Positions 1-7,988 of a stretch of 64,000 nt of DNA are shown here, piece after piece. Position 1 is the first letter of the stretch; every line of letters starts with the position of its first letter. A model generated the notes under the pieces. It searched no databases. It saw only the letters and a list, made by a program, of their open reading frames with translations, and was not told the origin of the DNA. The translations under genes and the position numbers were made by a program. Source of the DNA: Aureococcus anophagefferens (lineage: Eukaryota > Sar > Pelagophyceae > Pelagomonadales > Pelagomonadaceae); assembly GCF_000186865.1 (NCBI RefSeq), contig NW_008705593.1, positions 279,483 to 343,482 on the forward strand, given 5' to 3'.

Positions 1-1
1 G

Positions 2-517
2 GGCGCCGCGGCCGCCGACCTCAAGAAGATGTGGGACTCCTTCGTCCGCCAGCTCAACTACTACGGCTTCCACAAGCGCACCCGCGGCACCGACGAGTAC
101 GCGATCACCGACGACCCCAAGATCACGTCGCCGCGCAAGTTCTCGCGCCTCTGCCGCCGCCTCCCGGCCGCGCGCGCCAAGGACCGCCCGAGCATCAGCG
201 ACCTCGACCGGGCCGCCCTGCCCGCGCACGCGCCGCCCCCGTCGCGCGCGCCGCGGGCGCCGGCGCCGGCGCCCCCGGCGTCGCCGGGGCCGGCGGCGTC
301 GCCGGCGCCGTCGAAGCCGTCGAAGCCCGCGGCGCCCTCGGCGCCCTCGTCGGCCAACAAGCGCAAGCGCAAGGCCAAGCGCGCGGCGGCCGAGGCCATC
401 GTCAACCTCTTCGACGGCGACGGCGACTACGACCTCCCCGGCTGCGACGACGACGACGCCGACGACGAGGCGCCCCCGAGCCGCCTCCCGCCCAAGAAGC
501 GCAAGCGCCGCGGCTAG
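2..517 (+). CDS. Heat-shock-factor-type transcription factor, 3' part
   Basis: The gene enters from the left edge in frame 2, so its start is missing. The first visible residues contain SFVRQLNYYGFHK, a close match to the recognition-helix signature of HSF-type DNA-binding domains, followed by the wing (around DPKITSPRKFSRL). The domain is therefore cut in its second half. The rest is a proline/alanine-rich linker, a basic cluster NKRKRKAKR, an acidic run of Asp, and a C-terminal PPKKRKRRG; both basic stretches look like nuclear localisation signals. HSF proteins bind nGAAn-type elements, and stramenopiles carry many divergent copies. No heptad-rich trimerisation region is visible after the domain, so this may be a short HSF-like protein. 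Stop is TAG at 515-517. Confidence 0.85.
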   Translation, partial: GAAAADLKKMWDSFVRQLNYYGFHKRTRGTDEYAITDDPKITSPRKFSRLCRRLPAARAKDRPSISDLDRAALPAHAPPPSRAPRAPAPAPPASPGPAASPAPSKPSKPAAPSAPSSANKRKRKAKRAAAEAIVNLFDGDGDYDLPGCDDDDADDEAPPSRLPPKKRKRRG

Positions 518-1662
518 GCGCTCCAAGCTCCGAAGCTCCGCGCCGCCGCCCGAGCGGCGGCGCGACACCCCGGGACAGATTTTCTCCACGCGAACCTGAA
601 AGCGCGTGGAATTTGGTGATGAACCCCTTCCACTGACTTTTTTCCCCGGGTCTCCGATCCCTGCCCATTTCCCCATGCTCATGCTCCTCCCCGCGCCTCC
701 GCCCTTCGTCGACCTCCGTCTTCGTGCTCTCTTCGTCGTCGTGCCGCACTCGTGCCCTCTTCGTCTCGCGTACACACCCTTCCAGGGAGCACTTCGGTTA
801 GGGTTAGACACCGAAAACCGTAAAAAACCGGCTTCGGTACGGTTACGGTAAGCCCCCCCGTCGACGCGGTGACGGTTCCGGTACGGTTACGGTTTTTGCA
901 CGGTTATTGGGGCTCTAGGACGGTTCCGGTTACGGTGAGGCCCCAGGGCAGCCCGGTGGAGGCCGGTGGAGGCCGGTGGGGCTCAAAATAGGCATTATTT
1001 GTGGGATTTTCGTGATGGGACTGGGCTGAATAGCGTCCCCGCAACAAGAATCGGCGCTCTGAAGTCGCACAACGCCGTTGGGTAGGCGTGGAGGGCCTGA
1101 AAGCACCGAACCGCGCGACGGTTGCGAGCCGCTCCGGGACGGTTCCGGTTTCGGTAAGGCGCTGAAAGTCCCGGTTACGGTTGCGGTTCCGGTTCCGGTT
1201 TTCCACGGTTACGCCCCCAAATCCCCGGTGACGGTGACGGTGGTCTCGCGGCGGCCTCGACCGAACCGGAACCGAATTAACCGAAGTGCTCCCTGCACCC
1301 TTCGTCCACGTTTCCCCGCGCCTCCCCGCCCACCGAAGCATAAGCATAAGTTCTCGATCGTTTTGCGAAGTGCGGGGATGGGTAGGTAAGGTAGGGGCTG
1401 TGGAGGAAGTTTTGATTTTCAATTTTGACAGCATCAATGACAGGCGTTGAGAGGGGTGTTTGACAAGGGCCTCAACCTATCGTCAAGTCCTGACGCAGCG
1501 AATCGAAGCCTTGAGAAAATTCTTGGAAGACGTCTCTTAGAGCACCGGGATTCGGCTCGATCTTATCGAGCGACGCCGGGTCCCGTGATCGCCCCCGTCG
1601 GGGGATGGGGGAGGGGGGATCGGGATTGTCGGCGGGGGATCGCCGCAGCTCTCGGGAAGACC
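518..1662. other. Intergenic region mostly filled by a MITE
   Basis: No convincing gene lies here. The open frames are interrupted, begin at non-ATG codons, or follow the repeat. Positions 783-1295 form a transposon-like element listed separately. The remainder (518-774 and 1304-1662) is unique, pyrimidine-rich sequence that probably holds the 3' flank of the HSF gene and upstream sequence of the next genes. Confidence 0.6.
783..1295. mobile_element. hAT-like MITE, 513 bp, with 18 bp TIRs and 8 bp TSD
   Basis: The left end reads CAGGGAGCACTTCGGTTA (783-800) and the right end is its exact reverse complement (1278-1295). The 8 bp CACCCTTC flanks both sides (775-782 and 1296-1303) as a target-site duplication. 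An 8 bp duplication plus CAGGG ends is the usual mark of the hAT superfamily, so classification as a non-autonomous hAT is inference from known families. The interior has no transposase frame. It carries many degenerate subterminal copies of CGGTTCCGGTTACGGT-like units on both halves (about 834-940 and 1137-1245), which could be transposase-binding repeats. Confidence 0.85.
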
Positions 1663-1728
1663 TCACTTGCACTTGCCCTTCTTCTTGTCGAACTTGCAGC
1701 CCGCCTTCTTGCACGACTTCTTGCCCAT
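1663..1728 (-). CDS. Possible 21-residue Lys/Cys-rich microprotein or terminal exon
   Basis: A short ATG-to-TGA frame encodes MGKKSCKKAGCKFDKKKGKC plus K. Every lysine is AAG and every cysteine TGC, matching codon use of the real genes around it, and composition is very unlike shadow frames here, which are Arg/Ala/Gly-rich. It could be the last exon of a longer spliced gene, because the frame stays open upstream on the minus strand. No family is recognised and transcription is unproven. Confidence 0.3.
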   Translation of the reverse strand: MGKKSCKKAGCKFDKKKGKCK

Positions 1729-1814
1729 CCCGCCGTCGACCGTCGACGGACGTCGCTGGCGTCGGCCCATCGGCCGCATGCGCCGCTGAAAAGGACCCCC
1801 CGCGCGAAAAGAAA

Positions 1815-2474
1815 ATGATCGCCGCATCCGACGACGACGATAGTGACGAGTTCGCTCCGGTCTACGACGACCAGTTCGACGGGAGCTCGAAGCAGTGGAG
1901 GGACCATGCGGCGGAGCTCGAACCGCTCGACGACCCGCGGACGCCGGACGTCGTCGACGACCTCGCGTCGCGCTTAATCCCCGTCGTCTGGGACAAGGAG
2001 GACGCGGCCATCTTCGACCTCGCGAAGCAACTGACGCGCGATGACGCCTTCTCCACCGCGAGACAATTCGCCGTCGGCGTCCGCTACTACGGCCGGCGCG
2101 TGCTCGTCGGCGAGTGCGTCACCTACGACCTCGCCTGGCTCGCGAAACTCGACGGGCTCCGCCGCGTCTTCGCGTGGCGCTTCGCCCGGCCGCTCGACGA
2201 GGACCAGCTCGTCCGCGCCGACCGCCTCGTCCGCGGGGGGGACGCCGCGTCGGCCCTCGACGGCGAGACGCTCGCGCGCGCGTGCCGCACGGCGCACGCG
2301 CTCCTCGAGCCGGAAGCGGTCGCCGCCGACGCGGTCGTCGCCGTCGGCCACCTCGTGCAGGTCGCCGGTTTCCGCATGCTGTCCCCCGAGGGCCGCGCCA
2401 AACTCGTGCGCGCCCGCGCCGTCGACAAGATCCAGCGCGTCGCGCGGCGCCACCTCCGCCGCGCGGCCCACTAG
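1815..2474 (+). CDS. Hypothetical protein with C-terminal IQ-like motif
   Basis: This 219-residue frame starts at the ATG in AAAATGATC. An upstream extension of the frame has no ATG. The N-terminus is acidic (ASDDDDSDEF), the middle is a soluble, probably helical region rich in Ala, Arg, Asp and Leu, and the C-terminus ends in VDKIQRVARRHLRRAAH, which fits the IQxxxRxxxxR pattern of calmodulin-binding IQ motifs. No signal peptide, membrane segment or known catalytic motif is visible. I do not recognise the family. A calmodulin-binding adaptor role is only a suggestion from the terminal motif. Confidence 0.65.
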   Translation: MIAASDDDDSDEFAPVYDDQFDGSSKQWRDHAAELEPLDDPRTPDVVDDLASRLIPVVWDKEDAAIFDLAKQLTRDDAFSTARQFAVGVRYYGRRVLVGECVTYDLAWLAKLDGLRRVFAWRFARPLDEDQLVRADRLVRGGDAASALDGETLARACRTAHALLEPEAVAADAVVAVGHLVQVAGFRMLSPEGRAKLVRARAVDKIQRVARRHLRRAAH

Positions 2475-3015
2475 GCTTCGCCACCACCAAGGGTCCGACG
2501 CCGGCGCGAGAAACCCGAAGAAACATGCTCACGGTCTCGCGCCGCCGCCGCGATTCTTGCAAACATCACCATCCCAGTGTGATTTTTGTTTCCCACACTG
2601 CACCATCCTCCTGCTGCTAACCGGCACCATCCCCAGCAAGGTCCCCCCCCCCCATCCACAGTGAATCAGATAGCCCCCTACGTCTCCCCTTCCACTCAGA
2701 TAACTCCCTCCTCTCCCGGACACCACTCACCCGTTCCAGTCGGGCCCGAGCGGCGCGGCGACGCAGGCGCCGGCGCCGTGGTGGAAGCCGCAGCGGCGGC
2801 AGGGATCCCTGTGGGCGCAGATCGCCGGAGCCCAGCGCGCGGCGCTGACGAGCGACCGGCCGCGCCGCTGCGTGCGCGGGTCCCCCGGGTCCGCGCCTGC
2901 GTGGGCGCGTAGGTCATAGGTCCGTAGGTTCCGGTCGAGGCTACGTAGGCGCGTAGGCGCCTACGTAGCCCCTCAAAAGCGGCGCCTGCGTAGGCTCCAG
3001 AGGCTCGAGCCGAGG
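2475..3015. other. Intergenic region with palindromic repeats at its right end
   Basis: Only short non-ATG or low-complexity frames occur. Positions 2475-2900 show nothing recognisable apart from a C-run at 2643-2652. From about 2905 the sequence becomes the TAGGCGCCTA-type repeat described separately. Confidence 0.6.
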
Positions 3016-3060
3016 CTACATAGCCTCATAGGCGCCTACGTAGGCACCTACGCGCCGACA
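2905..3060. repeat. Cluster of GTAGGCGCCTAC-type palindromic repeats
   Basis: The stretch is built from variants of CTACGTAGGCGCCTACGTAG. One perfect inverted repeat has arms GGCTACGTAGGCGC (2939-2952) and GCGCCTACGTAGCC (2957-2970). A second near-palindrome is GAGGCTACATAGCCTC (3013-3028). The cluster runs into the 3' end of the gene on the minus strand and encodes its last dozen or so residues. Confidence 0.75.
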
Positions 3061-3840
3061 CTGGTCCGTGCGCTCGTAGTCGCTCGCGAGCGCGTAGAAA
3101 AGATTGAGAGAGTACCTCTCTTCCGCGCTCCGGTCCCCGGGGACGGAGTGGAACTGGCCGTCGAGGAGCACCGCGGTGCCCGTCCGCGTGAGGACGTCGC
3201 GGCGCCCGCCCGCGACGCCGGGGCCGTCGATTCGGAGCACGCGCGGCGCGCCGACGGACACGGTCAGCTGCCGGCAGTAGTGGCTGTGGCGCCCGGTGTC
3301 CTCGGTCCCGTCCCGGTACCTGTTCACGAAGAGCTGGATCCACCGCGCGTCGTCGTCGCCGTGCGCCTCCCTTAGGAGCGCCTCCATGGCGTCGAGCGCG
3401 GGCTCGAGCGACGACAGCTCCGCCCGGAGTGGCGCGCGACAGAGGGTCGTCCCGAAGGACTGGTCCACGACGCTCCGTCGGAGAAATCTCCGAAAGCCGC
3501 GAACGCCGCGCGTCGCGCGCGCGAGGTCGGCCGCGGCGATGAAGCGCGTGAGGTCGTCGACGCGGACCATGCAGTCGACGCCCCGCCGCAAGCGGAGAGG
3601 TCGTGCAGCTGCGCCTTGGTGAGCGGGTCCCAGTCGATCACTCGGCGCCGCCTCCTCCGCCTCTAGTCGCCTCGCGAGCGATGCGGCCGCCTCGGCGTCG
3701 TCCTGCGCCTGGTTGTCGTGACGAGGTCGTTTCAACACCAGATCAACAACATCTTTGCCCTCGTCGTCATCTGACAACATTAAATCAACAACCTCTTTGC
3801 CCTCGTCGTCGTCTGACAACATTAAATTAACAACCTCCAT
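3016..3840 (-). CDS. AlkB/2OG-Fe(II) oxygenase-like protein
   Basis: This 274-residue protein begins with an imperfect tandem 14-residue repeat, EVVDLMLSDDDEGK, present about two and a half times (42 bp period, 3733-3840). The C-terminal half resembles the AlkB-like double-stranded beta-helix: NRYRDG (about residue 173), GRHSHYC (183-189), QLTVSVGAPRVLRI, then LLDGQFHSVP (H231) and RYSLNLFY. In AlkB-like enzymes the metal ligands are HxD and a distal H. Here the HxD position reads H185-S-H187, so the acidic ligand appears replaced. Residues 65-88 look unnatural, while another frame there encodes WDPLTKAQLHDLSACGG, so compensating indels or a small intron are possible near 3575-3650. The last residues are coded by palindromic repeats. 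Confidence 0.6.
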   Translation of the reverse strand: MEVVNLMLSDDDEGKEVVDLMLSDDDEGKDVVDLVLKRPRHDNQAQDDAEAAASLARRLEAEEAAPSDRLGPAHQGAAARPLRLRRGVDCMVRVDDLTRFIAAADLARATRGVRGFRRFLRRSVVDQSFGTTLCRAPLRAELSSLEPALDAMEALLREAHGDDDARWIQLFVNRYRDGTEDTGRHSHYCRQLTVSVGAPRVLRIDGPGVAGGRRDVLTRTGTAVLLDGQFHSVPGDRSAEERYSLNLFYALASDYERTDQCRRVGAYVGAYEAM

Positions 3841-3935
3841 ACTCGTTTTGAGCAGATTTTGAGCGAAGAGCCTGTGGCAATTTTTTCAAGCAATTTTTAT
3901 GCCTTCACCGCTCGCGGGTGGGCATGCGTCAGTGG

Positions 3936-3975
3936 GGTGGGTCGCCTAAGGCGCTAGAGAGAAATAGAGAATCGA
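3936..3975 (+). repeat. Copy of a dispersed GTCGCCTAAKGCGCTAGAGAGA motif
   Basis: GGTGGGTCGCCTAAGGCGCTAGAGAGA lies in the 240 bp gap between two minus-strand genes. Near-identical copies occur at 37085-37166 (two in tandem), 37249-37272, and on the opposite strand at 61076-61101. Function unknown. The rest of the gap (3841-4080) shows nothing else. Confidence 0.6.
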
Positions 3976-4080
3976 AATCTTTATGCGCGCCAAACGTCTC
4001 GACGACCAGACCAGCGGCCACCTGCAAAGAGCTCTCGGCGCGGCGCGGCATCGCATCCGACGCCAAGCTTACGAAGCAGA

Positions 4081-6940
4081 CTAGAGCCCCCCCCCCTTCT
4101 TCTTCTTCTTCTTCTTCTTCGCCGAGGTTTTCTTCGGCGGCGGCGGCGCGTCGCTGTCGTCGTCGTCGTCGTCGCCGCCGCCGCCGAAGAGCGCGTCCGC
4201 GGAGACGGCGACGGCGTCGGGCGCGGCCGCGGGCGCGGGGTTGTCGCGCGCGCGCTTCGCGGCGCGGTTCGACAGGGCCGGGCCGGCCCGCTGGGCGGCC
4301 TCGGCGGCGAGGAGGCGCGCGTCGCGGCGCTCGATGGCCCCGAGGCTCGCGTCGATGAGGTACGTCTGCCGCGAGAGGCCGTCGAGGCGCACGAGGTGGC
4401 GCCGCGTGTAGGCCGCGAGCGCGTCGCGGCTCGCCGCGTCGCGGAGCGCCGCGTCGGCGCCGAAGCGCTTGACGACGGCGCGGAGCACGCGCTGGGCGAC
4501 GGGCGCGCGCGTCGCGTTCGTGTTCCACTCGGCCGCGAAGCCGAGGCACTTCCGCGCCGTCGCGAGGTCCCACGCGGCGACGACGCCGTCGTAGGGGTCG
4601 TCGACGGCGGCGCCCGTCGCGCGCTTGAGCAGGTCCCGCAGCGCCGTCCAGGCCGTGTGGGGCCGGTCCAGGCGCAGGGCCTCCGCGAGCGCCGCGCCGT
4701 AGTCGCGCTTGAAGAGCGCGTCGCGGAGCGCCTGCTCCCGCTCCACGAGCGCCTCGGCCTCGTCGCGCGCCCGGTCCGCGTCGCCGGCGCTGCAGTCCAC
4801 GAAGCGGCGCAGGGCGCCGTCGCCGCCGCCGGACGCGAGCGCCGCGGGCCGACGCGCCGTCGCGGGGAGCGCCGCGAGGCTCCAGCACCTGGCGCCCGCG
4901 TGCGCCTCGACGGTGCACTCGCAGGTCGACGTCTTCGGGCTCCAGACCTTCAGGACGCCGTCGGCGGACCCGGAGACGAGCTGGTCGCCGCCGAGGAACG
5001 CGAGCGCGAGCACGGAATCCTCGTGGCCCTGGAGCGTCGCCAAACACTGGAGCGACGCGACGGCCCAGACCTTGACCGTCTTGTCGCTCGAGCACGTCGC
5101 GAGCCAGCGCTCCGTCGCGGAGAAGGCGCAGCGCCAGACGCCGCGCTTGTGGCCCGCGAGCGCGCCCCGGAGCTCGAGCGTCTCCGGGTCCCAGAGCTTG
5201 GCCGTCTTGTCGCCCGCGCAGCTCGCGACGAGCTTCCCCTTCGGCGCGACGGCGACGCAGTGCGCGTCCTTGTCGTGGGCGACGACGGACGCCGCCGCGC
5301 GGGGCTGGGCGGCGTCGAGGGGCCAGCGCTTGAGCGTCCGGTCGCGCGACGCGGAGACCGCAAAGGGCCCCGCGGCGCCCGCGCCGAGCGCCTGTGTGGA
5401 ATTCAAATCTTCAACCCGACTTCAATGTGAGCATATGCGACAGTTTCGATGCGAGCTCTTCGGCCGTGCTTCGAGAGCTCGACGAGAGCAATCGATTCGT
5501 CCAAAAATCAGCCGAAGCGACTTCGATTTGACCGAGCTAGAGAATTCTCAAGTTTGGTGGGGACCCCCCAAACCAGTGGTTGGTTTCGGCACAGCCGAGC
5601 GCGACGGCGCCCACGGCGTCGACGTGGCCCACGAGCACGGCTCGCGGCTCGTAGGCCCCGTCCCGGAGCTCCCAGACGCGGCAGGTCCTGTCCTTGGACG
5701 CCGTCGCGAGGAGGCCGAGCTCCGGGAGGCAGTCGACGGCCAAAATCGCGTCCGCGTGGCCGCCCAGGAACGTCGTGGACCACGTCGCCGCGTCGACGAC
5801 GCGCAGCCGCTCGCTGTTCGTCGCGATGGCGAGCACGTCGCCGGCGGCGTCGTCGCCCGCGCGCGCGTAGGCGACGTCGAGGATCTCGTCGTCGCAGCCG
5901 CAGAGCGCGCGCCGCGACGCCGCGAGCGACCGCGCGTCGAGGAAGCGGCAGGACGCGTCGGCGCCGACGGCGACGAGCGTCGCCCCAAACGCCGCCAGCG
6001 CCGCGAGGGGCCCGCTCGCCGCGGCCGCCTCGCCCGCGTCGGCGGCGCACGCCGTCGGCGCGCCGCGCGGGCTCGTCGCGACGCGCCACGCGCGGACGCG
6101 GCCCGACGACCCGCAGGTCGCGAAGCGCCGGCTCCGCGCGTCGTCGCCGTCGAGTGCGACGAGGCCCGCGACGTCCTCGCGCGCCTCGACGGGGCCCGCG
6201 CCGAGCGCGCCCGTCCTCCCGTCCCAGACGCGGAGCGTGCCGTCGCGCGCGGCCGCGGCGACGCACAGGTCGCCCGACGCCTTCAAACCCGGCAGCCAGG
6301 CGGCGGCGGCGACGGCGCCGCCGTGGTCGAAGCTCCGCAGCTTCGCGGACGACGCGAGGTCCCACAGGTGGACGAACGCGCCGCAGACCGAGAGTAGGAC
6401 GAGCGTCGCGCGGTCCGGGTGGTGCGCGACGGCCTCGACGACGCCGCCGCCGTGGGCGAAGCTGTGCGTCACGCAGCAGCTCCGCCGCGCGTCCATGACC
6501 TTGACGAAGCCGTCGGGCGCGCACGTCGCCACGAGGCACCCGGACGCGTCGACGTCGACGCACCGCACGGGCGCCCTGTGCGCCCTGACCGTGCAGGCCA
6601 GGGCGCAGCCCGTCAAAGCGCCGCCCTCCCAGGTCAGGGTCCAGCGCCGCAGGAGCTGGCGCGCCGTCGCCGCGTAGAGCTCGCGGCCGTCGCGCGAGCA
6701 CCAGAAGGCCGACACGTCGTCGTCGCGGAGGCCCGCGGCCGCCTCCGCGAGGTCGCCGAGCTTCGTGACCCGCGCCGTCGCCGCGTCGACGATGCACACG
6801 TCGCCCTCGTGGAGCCCGGCGAGGAACGTGGAGCGCGCGACCTCGAGCACGGCGGGGGCCGGCGGCACCTTGCTCATCCAGGGCAGGCGGTCCACGGCGC
6901 CCGCGGACTCGATGCGCTTGATGGCCGTCGCGGCCGCCAT
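4081..6940 (-). CDS. UTP13: UTP13 / TBL3, WD40 protein of the U3 small-subunit processome
   Basis: Exons 6940-5603 and 5391-4081 join into 882 residues; yeast and human relatives are about 810-820. The protein carries WD40 repeats along most of its length (for example CVDVDASGCLVATCAPDG, SKDRTCRVWEL, DKTAKLWDPETL, DKTVKVWAV), then the helical Utp13-type C-terminal domain after about residue 670, ending in a lysine-rich tail. UTP13 is part of the UTP-B module in 90S pre-ribosomes and acts in 18S rRNA processing in the nucleolus. The 211 nt intron is a family B introner. Joining at its duplicated GCGCTCGG reads GAVALGAGAAGPFAVSASRD, completing a WD repeat. The start is the ATG at 6940; the open frame further upstream has no better start. 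Confidence 0.88.
5392..5594 (+). mobile_element. Introner element B1 (203 bp) in UTP13
   Basis: The ends are CTGTGTGGAATTC (5392 side) and its imperfect inverse GGTTTCGGCACAG (5594 side). GCGCTCGG (gene sense) is duplicated at 5602-5595 and 5391-5384. The spliced intron is 5602-5392 on the minus strand: the GC of the left duplication is the donor and the terminal CAG is the acceptor. Its interior shares GTCCAAAAATCAGCCGAA with family A elements. Confidence 0.9.
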
Positions 6941-7208
6941 GGTGTCGTGGGTTGTCGGTGTCGTTTTTTGCTGCTTTTTGCGGTCGCTGGTGGCAGGTTT
7001 CGCACCGCTGCTAGTGGCGCATCGCTCGATGCGAGGTCCGAGGAGCCAAAGGTGAAGATGTGGATGATGTGGTGAAGATGTGGTGAAGCGCTCTCTGATC
7101 AGGCCCCGCGCGTGTCGCTGCCCGACGTGGAGCCCCGGGCGAGCCGCCGGTCGCGGTCCTTCGACGACGACCGAAACCGGAGACCGTCGCTCAAATATTT
7201 TGCATAGC

Positions 7209-7949
7209 ATGTCTGTCCGTCACGTCACATTTGCAGCAGTCCTAGCGCTCGCCGACGTCGCCCATGGCTTCCAGAGCACCATGAAAGGCCGCATCGTGCA
7301 GCCGAGCCGCGGCTTACGACAAGCCAAGCTCTCGGACGTGCCGGAGCGGCCGTCGCCGGCGATCCTCGTCAGCGCCAAGGACGACGCGACGCAGCAGCTC
7401 GTATTCGGCGGCATCTGCGCGGGCATCCTCGGAGGGACGGCGGTCTGCGTGTCGGGCCTCGGCGTCGTCGAGGCCGTCTTACCGGAGGGCTGGTTCGGCG
7501 CGTGGCGCGACTACACGTGGCCGCTGCCGCTCGGGCTCATCTTCGCGGCGGCGGGCGCGGCGCACTTCGCCGTCGCCGACGCGTTCAAGGCCATCGTGCC
7601 GCCGCTTGGCACCTGGGGCGGCCTCTGGCGGGTGCCCGCGCCGGGCAAGGACGACCTGGGGCTCACGTACGCGGAGTACCACTGCTACTGGAGCGGCGTC
7701 GCCGAGCTCGTCGGCGGCCTGTCGCTCGCGGGCGCGGGCCTGGGCCTGCTGCCCATCCCCGTGGAGCTGCCCGCCCTGGGCCTCTTCCTGCTCGTCGCGG
7801 CGGTCACGCCCGCGAACATCTACATGTTCACGCACGACGCGCAGATGGGCCCCGACGTGCCGCCCATCGCCTATCCCGAGGGTCATTACGGTCGAGCCGC
7901 CGCGCAGTGCGTCCTGCTCGCGTTCTTCTGGAAGCTCGCGTTCCAGTAA
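7209..7949 (+). CDS. Plastid-targeted membrane protein, DoxX-like
   Basis: The 246-residue protein starts at the ATG in AGCATGTCTGTC. An N-terminal signal peptide (about residues 1-19) ends in AHG with Phe next (GFQS), resembling the stramenopile plastid bipartite presequence with cleavage before Phe. The mature part has about four to five hydrophobic segments (near [75 protein letters not shown]), and the pattern of AHF plus four helices recalls the DoxX superfamily. Substrate and role are unknown. The gene is divergent from UTP13, with 268 bp between starts that must contain both promoters. Confidence 0.7.
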   Translation: MSVRHVTFAAVLALADVAHGFQSTMKGRIVQPSRGLRQAKLSDVPERPSPAILVSAKDDATQQLVFGGICAGILGGTAVCVSGLGVVEAVLPEGWFGAWRDYTWPLPLGLIFAAAGAAHFAVADAFKAIVPPLGTWGGLWRVPAPGKDDLGLTYAEYHCYWSGVAELVGGLSLAGAGLGLLPIPVELPALGLFLLVAAVTPANIYMFTHDAQMGPDVPPIAYPEGHYGRAAAQCVLLAFFWKLAFQ

Positions 7950-7988
7950 CAAGTCCCCGAATGCAGCGAAGCCAGGAAAAGAACCGCC

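Noticed and set aside
798..807. TTAGGGTTAG as telomeric sequence
   Set aside because: Only one and a half units, located inside the MITE next to its TIR; chance or interior sequence.
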